Shown piece after piece: positions 56,601-64,000 of a stretch of DNA of 64,000 bases. The position numbers and the translations under genes are program-made. Below the pieces are notes generated by a model. It was not told the origin of the DNA. It worked only from the letters and a program-made list of their open reading frames with translations, and did not search any database. How positions within the stretch are numbered: position 1 is the stretch's first letter; each line of letters starts with the position of its first letter. The DNA is from an uncultured Verrucomicrobiota bacterium (GTDB taxonomy: Bacteria > Verrucomicrobiota > Verrucomicrobiia > Opitutales > Seribacteraceae): assembly GCA_902569115.1 (NCBI GenBank), contig CACFTI010000006.1:18314-82313 (forward strand), given 5' to 3'.

Positions 56601-56737
56601 ATGATTGGAAAATCAAAATATCCGCCAAAAATATTATCCCAGAAGTTCGTATCTCTAGAGTTTATGGCACAGAAACGATTGTATCCAAATACGAGACCCC
56701 ATCAACATTTGGAATTTCATTAAGTAAAGAATTTTAG
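53657..56737 (+). CDS. TonB-dependent outer-membrane receptor with carboxypeptidase-like N-terminal domain
   Basis: A 1026-residue receptor from the ATG at 53657, 17 bases after the TPR stop; an in-frame start at 53537 would lie inside the TPR gene. Signal peptide about residues 1-28. A CarboxypepD_reg-like domain follows (RILGRVFDADSGEALKDVTVVLEDKD, residues about 45-125). The plug domain is near residues 150-270 (ADALTKMVGTSIQDGKYVVVRGLADRY, then FAGGSVDVITK). The remainder is beta-strand barrel, ending in SLSKEF with the terminal Phe. No sugar- or siderophore-specific motif can be named, so the ligand is unknown. It belongs to the adjacent TonB2 set and is followed by the giant repeat protein. 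Confidence 0.92.
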   Translation: MLPSSARFFLILIANFALAPFYMVAQDKNQTSESNSSAERSSIKPGRILGRVFDADSGEALKDVTVVLEDKDRETKTDLEGRYRLSEIAPGDYSILFFKENYQRTRVKVEGVSSGRSKLVDLPLNPDYSNLETLDAFEITAEDLAGSDIQLLALRQESMVVMDAMGSFDMSRLGAGNVADALTKMVGTSIQDGKYVVVRGLADRYSNATFNGVPIPSSDVYRNTPQLDLFPSLAVDSISIKKSFSADMSPAFAGGSVDVITKAYPEEFSLSVSTSFGYNEFSHGDGEYLTYEGGDSDWYGFGLDHRKTPDNLASFTDNSANGGVFAGLNKNNITQEKAAEVNSFLRQLNKEFVPFKKSSELDYGLGVEYGNFHELDDINLGTMFSLDFSRKTKSTPQIFYQDPLWGSGEINQISWNSFESQKGTETSEIGSFAQIVAIPNEENEIGIILLYSHTGEKEASFGKMMDQGLNGETVETPSGDPASKEIFEIKWEERDMLVSQIYGKHSPDFLNDWFLDWRFAKTKVDLDEPDRRVIVRGWKEGDYYGPLRKLSGGDMSGVPSIIWRSMEDRSDFAKIELESPFKELDLGIPLEAKLSLGGSQNKTERTFDQSQIKLSGNLSGNNNSLMNAPDDFPGGIGNYSDGLDVHNMMSETYLGYDPNDLSSPGNVFMFYPETGTPSDYESVEETYAFFGSIEMNLPNEQKAMIGLRQEKLSIETIPVPDVGETLEAVKEKYAYFESTTNHPSISYTKDFANDFKFSTTYGNTMAKPTFRELAFVSTDDPITGRTFKGNPSLEPSLIDNYDARVDWNLSDKEILAISVFYKVLENPIQQTRGSPNIKIGNESYATHETTFLNSDEAILYGLELEAKISLGRFWEDMDWFKIGSNLTWSTSELTLSEAEKSAFGASTNSNYKETRALEGQSEWIFNFDFSYQNDDLGLTSTLVYSFYDDRLESASYNLPNDVWEDAYSNLDFISSYNFGKDDDWKIKISAKNIIPEVRISRVYGTETIVSKYETPSTFGISLSKEF

Positions 56738-56818
56738 CGTTTTACGGAATCGTTACAATAAGTGTGAAAAAAAAACTTAACACTTTTCTATAAAAATCTT
56801 TCCTATCTAAAATTTTCT

Positions 56819-59800
56819 ATGAAAAAAATCCTATCCATTGTTCTTGCGTCCTTTTGGTCGCTCTTAAATGCAAATGCTGCCGATGTCGATGTTAGTGCTG
56901 ATATCAGCTCAGATACAATATGGTCAGCATCTAATACTTACATTCTTAAGGATTATATCTTTGTTGAACCCGGTGCTACTCTTACCATTGAAGCAGGTAC
57001 CACTATCAAGGCAGACCAAGGATCTGGTACAGCTGCACCTGCACTCATCGTCACTCAAGGTGGAAAAATTAACGCGGTTGGAACTGCAACCAACCCGATC
57101 GTCTTCACTTCCGCACTAGACACAGGAAGTAATCTCACAAAAGACAACAAGGGTCTGTGGGGTGGATTGATCATTCTTGGTAATGCTCCAATTAATTCAA
57201 ATGGTGGCAGTAATGCTGATAATACTCCATTGACCAACACCATTGAAGGCGTACCGACAACTTCTGGTATCAGTGGAAGAACGATCCCTGCTTCGTATTC
57301 TCAATATGGAGGAACAAACGCTTCCGATGATTCCGGTACACTTCAATATGTATCTATCCGTCACGGTGGTGCTGAAATCGGATCTGGAAATGAAATCAAT
57401 GGTCTTACACTTGGTGGTGTAGGAAACGGAACGACCATTGACCACATTGAAGTTTTTGCTAATAAAGATGATGGTATTGAATTTTTTGGTGGTTCAGTAA
57501 ATGCTAAATTTTTATCCGTTGCTTATGTTGGCGACGATTCCTTCGACTTTGATGAAGGTTATAACGGGCATCTTCAATTTCTTCTTTCAATTCAGGATGA
57601 AAACTCAAATCGTGCATTCGAATGGGATGGTTCCACTGAGTCGGACGACTTAAATGCCAGCACATCAACGCTTCCAAGTTGGTCCGCTCCTGTAATATCC
57701 AATGTAACTGCCATCGGTATTGGTAAAACAGGAACTTCTGTTCACGAAGATGACAACGTTGGTCTTGAAATCCGTGACAATGCAGGTGGTCAGGTTTGGA
57801 ACTCGATCTTCACTGAATTTGCCAAGTCAATCATGGATGTGGAGGCAACTTCCAGCTCCAAAGGTACGGTAAGTGATACCAACTCCAGTCTTTACGGTTC
57901 GCAAGCTCTAATGCAAAACGGCGTACTCGTCTTCCAGGGCAATTTGTTCTACAATGGAGGTCATTCTGGTGGAAATACCGCTCTCGGGACAGCAGAGGGT
58001 GATGCAAACACAGCTGCTGCTATATCGGCCACTGATAGAAATAATACTTTTTCAACAGATCCTCTTTTGATTGATGTTGACGACGCTAATGGATCTATTT
58101 CTCCATTTCCTTCAGCTAGTAGCCCTGCATTATCGGGAGCAAATACATTATCAAACACTAGCTTTCTTACACAAACTACATTTCGCGGTGCGTTTTCGAA
58201 CACTAACAATTGGTTAAATGGGTGGACCGTAATAGACTCTACTGGAATCACAACTGATCTCGCAGTGGATGGCGGAAGCGGTTCAACCGTTAACATCAGT
58301 GCAAACATTACCACAGACACTACCTGGACAGCATCCAATTCCTATGTTCTCAAAGACTACATTTTTGTAGAGCCGGGTGCTACCCTTACTATTGAGGCTG
58401 GAACAACCATTAAAGCCGATGTGGGGTCAGGTGATTCTGCCCCTGCCCTGATCGTAACCCAAGGAGCCAAGATCAACGCTACAGGTACTGCTGCCAACCC
58501 CATCATTTTCACATCCGTCAGCGACACGGGAAGTAACCTCACCAAAGACAACAAGGGTTTGTGGGGAGGTTTAATCATTCTTGGTAAAGCACCTATTAAC
58601 TCAAATGGTGGCAGTAATGCTGATAATACCCCGCTTACCAACACCATCGAAGGGGTCCCTACTACCTCTGGTATTTCTGGAAAATCAATCCCTGCCTCTT
58701 ATTCCCTTTACGGAGGAACCGACGCATCGGATGACTCCGGAGTCCTTCAATATGTATCTATCCGTCACGGTGGGGCTGAAATCGGATCAGGAAACGAAAT
58801 CAACGGTCTTACGCTTGGTGGTGTAGGTAATGGAACCACGATTAACAATATCGAAGTTTTTGCGAACAAAGACGATGGTATCGAATTCTTCGGTGGTTCG
58901 GTCAATGCAAAGTATCTAGCCGTTGCCTATGTTGGTGACGATTCATTCGATTTTGATGAAGGTTATAACGGGCATCTTCAATTTCTTCTTTCAATTCAAG
59001 ATGAAAACTCAAATCGTGCCTTTGAGTGGGACGGTTCGACTGAATCAGACGACAAAGCAGCAGACACTTCCACCCTACCCGATTACTCCGCTCCGGTTAT
59101 TTCAAATGTAACCGCAATCGGTATTGGTAAAACAGGAACATCTGCTCACGAAGATAACAACATTGGTCTTGAAATCCGTGACAATGCAGGTGGTCAGGTT
59201 TGGAACTCAATCTTCACTGAGTTTGCAAAGTCAATCATGGATGTGGAGGCAACTTCAAGCTCCAAAGGTACGGTAAGCGACACCAACTCGAGTCTGTATG
59301 GTTCACAAGCTCTGATGCAAAATGGGTTACTTGTTTTCCAAGGTAACTTGTTCTACAATGGAGGTCATTCTGGTGGAAATACCGCTCTCGGGACAGCAGA
59401 GGGTGATGCAAACACCGCTGCTGCCATATCGGCCACTGATAGAAATAATACTTTTTCAACTGACCCTCTCTTAACCGATATTGACGATGCGGATGGTTCA
59501 CTCTCACCTTTCCCAACTTCAAGCAGTCCAGCACTTTCTGGAGCAAACACCCTTGCTGATACTTCATTTCTTACGCAAACAGCATTCCGTGGTGCCTTTT
59601 CTGCCTCAAACAACTGGCTTAATGATTGGACAAAGATTGATGCAGACGGGATTACCGCTGAACTTACCGTGGATAGCGGCAGCGGCACTACAGTAAATGT
59701 AAACGCCAATATTTCTGCAGACACCACATGGTCGGCAACCAACTCCTATGTGTTAAAAGACTATATTTTTGTTGAGCCTGGCGCTACACTTACCATCGAA

Positions 59801-62800
59801 GCTGGTACTACAATCAAAGCCGATGTGGGCTCAGGAGATTCGGCCCCCGCCCTTATCGTAACCCAAGGTGCGAAGATCAACGCTGCAGGTACTGCTGCCA
59901 ACCCCATCATATTTACTTCCGTCAGCGACACAGGAAGTAACCTCACTAAAGACAACAAGGGTTTGTGGGGAGGATTAATCATTCTTGGTAATGCTCCTAT
60001 TAATTCGAATGGAGGAAGCAATGCTGATAATTCCCCACTCACCAACACCATCGAAGGAGTTCCTACAACCTCAGGTATTTCAGGTAAGTCCATACCCGCC
60101 TCCTATTCTCAATACGGTGGAACTAACGCAGCGGACGACTCAGGTGTTCTTCAATATGTTTCGATTCGTCATGGTGGTGCTGAAATTGGTTCTGGAAATG
60201 AAATCAATGGTCTTACACTCGGTGGCGTAGGAAACGGAACGACCATTGACCATATTGAAATCTTCGCGAACAAAGATGACGGTATTGAGTTCTTTGGTGG
60301 CTCGGTTAATGCAAGGTTTCTTTCCGTGCTTTATGTAGGTGATGATTCATTCGATTTTGATGAAGGGTATAATGGAGAGTTGCAATTTCTCCTTTCCGTT
60401 CAAGATGAGAATTCAAATCGTGCTTTCGAATGGGACGGTTCCACTGAATCAGACGACAAAGCAGCAGACACTTCCACCCTACCCGACTACTCCGCTCCGG
60501 TTATTTCAAATGTAACCGCAATCGGTATTGGCAAAACAGGAACTTCTGCTCACGAAGATAACAACATTGGTCTTGAAATCCGTGATAATGCGGGCGGTCA
60601 GGTTTGGAACTCAATCTTCACTGAGTTTGCTAAGTCAATTATGGATGTGGAAGCAACTTCCAGCTCCAAAGGAACTGTTAGTGATACCAACTCTAGTCTC
60701 TACGGATCACAGGCTCTGATGCAAAATGGTGTTCTTGTTTTCAAGGGTAACCTTTTCTACAACGGCGGACATACAAATGGAAACACTGCTTCTGGTACCG
60801 CCGAGGGTGATTCGGTAACCGCAGCTGCTCTATCTGCATCTGGTAATAACAATTCATTCAATGTTGATCCTGCACTAAATGATGTAGATGATACAGATGG
60901 AGCAATTAATCCCGTTCCTGCGACTTCAAGCCCCGCATTAACTGGTGCTGAAACTTTAGGAACAAGTTCATTCTTAACTCAAACCACTTACAGAGGAGCA
61001 TTTGATGGTTCCAACAATTGGCTTGAAGGATGGTCTTTAGCAGACACGGCAAACATTGTAAACCACCCGACCGGGTCGAATATAAATGTTACAGCTAACA
61101 TTACATCAGACACGACATGGACGGCCATCAACACCTATGTTCTTAAAGATTACATTTTTGTTGAGCCTGGAGCAACTCTCACCATTCAGGCAGGTACAAC
61201 CATCAAAGCGGATCAAGGTTCTGGAGATGCGGCACCAGCACTGATTGTGACTCAAGGCGCTAAAATTAACGCTGCCGGAACTGCTCTTAACCCAATTGTT
61301 TTCACTTCCATACTGGACGACGGTGCACTTACCAAAGAAAATAAGGGTTTGTGGGGAGGTTTAATCATTCTTGGTAATGCTCCTATTAACTCGAATGGCG
61401 GCAGTAATGCTGATAATACCCCTCTTACTAACACCATCGAAGGTGTACCAACAACCTCAGGTATTTCTGGAAAGTCGATCCCTGCCTCTTATTCCCTTTA
61501 CGGAGGAACCGACGCAACTGATAACTCCGGAGTTCTTCAATATGTATCAATCCGTCACGGAGGTGCTGAAATCGGATCTGGCAATGAAATCAACGGTCTC
61601 ACGCTTGGTGGCGTAGGAAACGGAACCACGATTAACAATATCGAAGTCTTTGCGAACAAAGACGATGGTATCGAGTTCTTCGGTGGTTCGGTGAATGCAA
61701 AGTATCTAGCCGTTGCCTATGTTGGTGACGATTCATTCGACTTCGATGAAGGATACAATGGTCATTTACAGTTTTTACTTTCCATTCAGGATGAAAAGTC
61801 GAATCGTGCTTTCGAATGGGATGGGTCTACCGAGTCTGACGATCTCAAAGCCGATACTTCGACCCTTCCTGATTATTCAGCCCCTGTCATTTCCAATGTA
61901 ACTGCAATCGGTATTGGTAAGGACGGAACTTCCACTCACGAGGATAACAACATTGGACTTGAAATCCGTGACAATGCAGGTGGTCAGGTTTGGAACTCCA
62001 TCTTCACTGAATTTGCCAAATCAATCATGGATGTGGAGGCAACTTCAAGTTCCAAAGGAACGGTAAGCGATACCAACTCCAGTCTTTACGGTTCGCAAGC
62101 TCTGATGCAAAATGGAATACTTGTTTTCCAAGGTAATTTATTCTACAATGGAGGTCATTCTGATGGTAATACCGCTCTTGGGACAGCAGAGGGTGATGCT
62201 AATACAGCAGCAGCTCTATCTGCAACAGACAAAAACAACACCTTCGCAACGAACCCACTGCTTACAGACACGGATGGTTCTGACAATGTTCTGGCACCAT
62301 TCCCATCTTCTAGCAGTCCGGCACTTTCAGGAGCAAATACCCTTGCTGATACTTCATTTCTTACCCAAACCACATTCCGTGGAGCCTTTTCTTCCTCAAA
62401 CAACTGGCTGAATGATTGGACAAAGATTGATGCAGACGGTATTACCGCTGAACTTACAGTGGATACCGGTACCGGCACTACAGTAAATGTAAACGCCAAT
62501 ATTGCTACAGACACCACATGGTCGGCAACCAATACTTATGTGCTGAAAGACTACATCTTTGTTGAGCCAGGTGCTACACTGACTATCGAAGCTGGTACCA
62601 CGATCAAAGCAGATGTTGGTACTGGCGATTCCGCCCCCGCTCTCATCGTAACTCAGGGAGCAAAGATTAATGCAACGGGTACATCCTCTAATCCCATTAT
62701 CTTTACATCCGTTAATGATAATGGATCGCTCACCAAAGACGACAAAGGACTCTGGGGTGGATTAATTATACTCGGTAATGCTCCTATCAACTCAAATGGC

Positions 62801-64000
62801 GGTAGTAATACTGATAATTCTCCTCTTACCAACACTATCGAAGGGGTTCCTACAACCTCTGGTATCTCTGGTAAATCCATACCCGCCTCGTATTCTCAAT
62901 ATGGTGGAACTAACGCAGCGGACAACTCAGGTGTCCTCCAATATGTTTCCATTCGTCACGGTGGTGCTGAAATTGGTTCAGGCAATGAGATCAATGGACT
63001 CACCCTTGGTGGTGTAGGTAATGGTACCACTATTTCAAACATTGAAGTTTTTGCCAATAAAGACGACGGTATAGAATTCTTCGGGGGTTCAGTTAATGCA
63101 AAGCATCTTGTTGTAGCCTATGTTGGTGATGACTCCTTCGATTTTGATGAAGGATATAATGGACACTTACAATTCCTCGTTTCGTTGCAGGACGAGAAAT
63201 CAAATCGTGCTTTCGAATGGGATGGTTCCACAGAATCTGACGATCTAAAGGCTGACACTTCCACTCTTCCCGATCATTCAGCCCCTGTCATTTCCAATGT
63301 AACTGCCATCGGTATCGGTAAGGACGGTACTTCCACTCACGAGGATAACAACATTGGTCTTGAAATACGCGACAATGCAGGTGGACAAGTTTGGAACTCA
63401 ATCTTCACAGAGTTTGCCAAATCCATTATGGATGTGGAAGCAACTTCCAGTTCCAAAGGAACGGTTAGTGATACCAACTCCAGTCTCTACGGATCTCAGG
63501 CTCTCATGCAAAATGGTGTACTTGTATTCAAGGGTAACCTTTTCTACAATGGAGGTCACTCTGACGGAAACACTGCTTCCGGTACTGCCGAAGGCGATTC
63601 AGTCACGGCAACTGCCCTGTCTGCTTCGGGAATGAATAATACCTTTGATGCAGATCCGAAGTTAGCGGTTTCAGGAACAGCAGGAGGTACTGGAGTAAAC
63701 GCATGGAGTGCACACCCAAGAAGTGGATCCCCTGCCCTATCTGGAGCAGAGACTCTTGCTGACACTTCCTTCCTTACACAAACTACCTACAAGGGTGCGT
63801 TCGATGGAACATCTGATTGGACAACCTGGACTAAAGTCACACAGGATACATACTTGGCACCGCTTACATCTGATTTCGATGCAGACAGCTTAACGCTTGC
63901 ACAGGAAATTAGCTCAAGCTACAACACCAACCCATCTCTTGCAGACACAGATGGCGACGGCGTAAACGACAACTTGGACGATCCGATAGTTGACAGTTCC
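56819..64000 (+). CDS. Giant secreted repetitive beta-helix-like protein, C-terminus beyond the window
   Basis: From the ATG at 56819 the frame is open for 2394 codons to the window edge. Residues 1-20 form a signal peptide ending near NANAA. Five repeats of about 467 residues follow (see repeat entries). Each starts with a N-x-N/S-A-x-I-x-x-DTTW-type strand, then LKDYIFVEPGATLTIEAGTTIKAD, then GLWGGLIILGNAPIN, GGAEIGSGNEINGLTLGGVGNGTTI, DDGIEFFGGSVNA and WDGSTESDD. The pattern of short turns and strands suggests parallel beta-helix; similar modules occur in large secreted proteins of Bacteroidota and marine bacteria. The C-terminus shows LADTDGDGVNDNLDD, a thrombospondin type 3-like calcium loop. 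It starts 82 bases after the receptor stop, probably the last gene of the operon. Function unknown; a surface adhesin, S-layer-like or substrate-capture protein is inferred. Confidence 0.85.
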   Translation, partial: MKKILSIVLASFWSLLNANAADVDVSADISSDTIWSASNTYILKDYIFVEPGATLTIEAGTTIKADQGSGTAAPALIVTQGGKINAVGTATNPIVFTSALDTGSNLTKDNKGLWGGLIILGNAPINSNGGSNADNTPLTNTIEGVPTTSGISGRTIPASYSQYGGTNASDDSGTLQYVSIRHGGAEIGSGNEINGLTLGGVGNGTTIDHIEVFANKDDGIEFFGGSVNAKFLSVAYVGDDSFDFDEGYNGHLQFLLSIQDENSNRAFEWDGSTESDDLNASTSTLPSWSAPVISNVTAIGIGKTGTSVHEDDNVGLEIRDNAGGQVWNSIFTEFAKSIMDVEATSSSKGTVSDTNSSLYGSQALMQNGVLVFQGNLFYNGGHSGGNTALGTAEGDANTAAAISATDRNNTFSTDPLLIDVDDANGSISPFPSASSPALSGANTLSNTSFLTQTTFRGAFSNTNNWLNGWTVIDSTGITTDLAVDGGSGSTVNISANITTDTTWTASNSYVLKDYIFVEPGATLTIEAGTTIKADVGSGDSAPALIVTQGAKINATGTAANPIIFTSVSDTGSNLTKDNKGLWGGLIILGKAPINSNGGSNADNTPLTNTIEGVPTTSGISGKSIPASYSLYGGTDASDDSGVLQYVSIRHGGAEIGSGNEINGLTLGGVGNGTTINNIEVFANKDDGIEFFGGSVNAKYLAVAYVGDDSFDFDEGYNGHLQFLLSIQDENSNRAFEWDGSTESDDKAADTSTLPDYSAPVISNVTAIGIGKTGTSAHEDNNIGLEIRDNAGGQVWNSIFTEFAKSIMDVEATSSSKGTVSDTNSSLYGSQALMQNGLLVFQGNLFYNGGHSGGNTALGTAEGDANTAAAISATDRNNTFSTDPLLTDIDDADGSLSPFPTSSSPALSGANTLADTSFLTQTAFRGAFSASNNWLNDWTKIDADGITAELTVDSGSGTTVNVNANISADTTWSATNSYVLKDYIFVEPGATLTIEAGTTIKADVGSGDSAPALIVTQGAKINAAGTAANPIIFTSVSDTGSNLTKDNKGLWGGLIILGNAPINSNGGSNADNSPLTNTIEGVPTTSGISGKSIPASYSQYGGTNAADDSGVLQYVSIRHGGAEIGSGNEINGLTLGGVGNGTTIDHIEIFANKDDGIEFFGGSVNARFLSVLYVGDDSFDFDEGYNGELQFLLSVQDENSNRAFEWDGSTESDDKAADTSTLPDYSAPVISNVTAIGIGKTGTSAHEDNNIGLEIRDNAGGQVWNSIFTEFAKSIMDVEATSSSKGTVSDTNSSLYGSQALMQNGVLVFKGNLFYNGGHTNGNTASGTAEGDSVTAAALSASGNNNSFNVDPALNDVDDTDGAINPVPATSSPALTGAETLGTSSFLTQTTYRGAFDGSNNWLEGWSLADTANIVNHPTGSNINVTANITSDTTWTAINTYVLKDYIFVEPGATLTIQAGTTIKADQGSGDAAPALIVTQGAKINAAGTALNPIVFTSILDDGALTKENKGLWGGLIILGNAPINSNGGSNADNTPLTNTIEGVPTTSGISGKSIPASYSLYGGTDATDNSGVLQYVSIRHGGAEIGSGNEINGLTLGGVGNGTTINNIEVFANKDDGIEFFGGSVNAKYLAVAYVGDDSFDFDEGYNGHLQFLLSIQDEKSNRAFEWDGSTESDDLKADTSTLPDYSAPVISNVTAIGIGKDGTSTHEDNNIGLEIRDNAGGQVWNSIFTEFAKSIMDVEATSSSKGTVSDTNSSLYGSQALMQNGILVFQGNLFYNGGHSDGNTALGTAEGDANTAAALSATDKNNTFATNPLLTDTDGSDNVLAPFPSSSSPALSGANTLADTSFLTQTTFRGAFSSSNNWLNDWTKIDADGITAELTVDTGTGTTVNVNANIATDTTWSATNTYVLKDYIFVEPGATLTIEAGTTIKADVGTGDSAPALIVTQGAKINATGTSSNPIIFTSVNDNGSLTKDDKGLWGGLIILGNAPINSNGGSNTDNSPLTNTIEGVPTTSGISGKSIPASYSQYGGTNAADNSGVLQYVSIRHGGAEIGSGNEINGLTLGGVGNGTTISNIEVFANKDDGIEFFGGSVNAKHLVVAYVGDDSFDFDEGYNGHLQFLVSLQDEKSNRAFEWDGSTESDDLKADTSTLPDHSAPVISNVTAIGIGKDGTSTHEDNNIGLEIRDNAGGQVWNSIFTEFAKSIMDVEATSSSKGTVSDTNSSLYGSQALMQNGVLVFKGNLFYNGGHSDGNTASGTAEGDSVTATALSASGMNNTFDADPKLAVSGTAGGTGVNAWSAHPRSGSPALSGAETLADTSFLTQTTYKGAFDGTSDWTTWTKVTQDTYLAPLTSDFDADSLTLAQEISSSYNTNPSLADTDGDGVNDNLDDPIVDSS
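56888..58291 (+). repeat. Repeat unit 1 of giant protein (468 codons)
   Basis: First of five in-frame tandem units, measured from the Asp codon aligned with the Asn that opens each later unit. Length 1404 bases. Contains the full module from DVSADISSDTIW to FSNTNNWLNGW. It is less regular at the start than later units, as expected for a unit following the signal peptide. Confidence 0.85.
58292..59695 (+). repeat. Repeat unit 2 of giant protein (468 codons)
   Basis: Length 1404 bases, same phase as unit 1. Shares a 113-base stretch with unit 1 (57944-58056 and 59348-59460) that differs at only two bases, while other parts differ more. Its DDKAADTSTLP segment matches unit 3. Confidence 0.88.
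59696..61084 (+). repeat. Repeat unit 3 of giant protein (463 codons)
   Basis: Length 1389 bases, five codons shorter than units 1 and 2, with the change near the end of the unit. The end region (EGDSVTAAALSASGNNN) differs from units 1, 2 and 4 but resembles unit 5. Confidence 0.88.
61085..62485 (+). repeat. Repeat unit 4 of giant protein (467 codons)
   Basis: Length 1401 bases. The KYLAVAYVGDDSFDFDEGYNGH region is nearly identical to unit 2 at DNA level, while its middle (EKSNRAFEWDGSTESDDLKAD) is shared with unit 5. Confidence 0.88.
62486..63843 (+). repeat. Repeat unit 5 of giant protein, about 453 codons
   Basis: The last full module in the window, about 1358 bases; its end is set by loss of the repeat after TSDWTTWTKV and the start of the DFDADSLTLAQEI region leading to the calcium-loop motif. 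It resembles units 3 and 4 in different halves. Confidence 0.8.
63876..64000 (+). other. Thrombospondin type 3-like calcium-binding region of the giant protein
   Basis: After repeat unit 5 the frame codes for DFDADSLTLAQEI, a polar linker and LADTDGDGVNDNLDD. The D-x-D-G-D-G-x-x-D-x-x-D spacing is that of TSP3-type calcium loops, common near the C-terminus of large secreted proteins. Whether more loops or a sorting signal follow lies beyond the window. Confidence 0.7.

Noticed and set aside
56760..56785. Possible terminator after the receptor gene (AAGTGT and ACACTT with 14-base loop)
   Set aside because: The stem is only six AT-rich pairs with an A-rich loop and no proper T-run; it is not convincing.
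56868..63893. Many 60-125 codon frames on both strands across the right-hand 7 kb
   Set aside because: They recur at the same place in each repeat unit and are shadows of one long in-frame coding region that has no stop in the window. The repeated minus-strand frames of about 125 codons (for example 57961-58338, 59365-59742, 62155-62532) are antisense of the repeat.
1..64000. CRISPR array, tRNA, rRNA, insertion sequence or integrated element
   Set aside because: All gaps between genes were read; none shows spacer-repeat periodicity, a cloverleaf, transposase or paired attachment sites. The XerD-like gene has no element around it.

Overview
This 64 kb window is chromosomal DNA of moderate, AT-leaning base composition, probably from a marine Verrucomicrobiota (Opitutae-like) bacterium. 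The assignment is inferred from gene content: a long PurF, a separate PurS/PurQ/PurL, a TonB2-type energy system with a DUF3450-like protein, a GbsR-type regulator in an exopolysaccharide locus, a Mrp antiporter with a split MrpA, and a giant repetitive secreted protein. No rRNA, tRNA, CRISPR array, insertion sequence or prophage was seen.

Layout. (1) 1-10650, all on the minus strand: a capsule/exopolysaccharide locus. It has Wzi-like and Wza-like outer-membrane proteins, a GbsR/MarR-type regulator with its own inverted repeat, a Wzz-like co-polymerase, and nucleotide-sugar enzymes (WbpA-, WbpB- and WbpD-like, an epimerase, and GDP-mannose dehydratase cut by the window edge). (2) 10.75-15.9 kb: PII uridylyltransferase GlnD facing a two-GAF histidine kinase, then an HNH nuclease. 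(3) 16-24 kb: an accessory block with two HDOD proteins at its ends, an ECF-like sigma factor, a degenerate CPBP membrane protein, a J-domain coiled-coil protein and several orphans. (4) 24-30 kb: a purine operon in the order purS, FAH-family hydrolase, purQ, purL, purF, preceded by a XerD-like recombinase and a lytic transglycosylase lipoprotein. (5) 31.6-39.8 kb: a ten-gene Mrp-type cation/proton antiporter operon whose gene order matches the Mrp half of archaeal membrane-bound hydrogenases. (6) 40-45.1 kb: yaaA, two small unknown genes, obgE, ahcY and metK. (7) 45.2-48.0 kb: rfbA, rfbB and a reductase that resembles the plant bifunctional NRS/ER enzyme, with no rfbC. (8) 48.2-64 kb on the plus strand: DUF3450-like, TtpC, ExbB, ExbD, TonB, TPR, a TonB-dependent receptor, and a giant open reading frame of at least 2394 codons made of five roughly 467-residue repeats and a calcium-binding-type C-terminal motif, running off the right edge.

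How they work together. Regions 1 and 7 supply activated sugars and the export route for a surface polysaccharide. Region 8 appears to be a self-contained outer-membrane uptake and surface-protein module: the proton channel and TonB energise the adjacent receptor, and the giant protein is probably the secreted or surface partner. Its promoter region carries a paired repeat and palindrome that look like an operator. The best candidates for undescribed biology are the giant repeat protein with its dedicated TonB2 set, the NRS/ER-like enzyme in a bacterial rhamnose cassette, and the HDOD/sigma-factor block. All functional statements rest on reading motifs by eye; no database search was possible.
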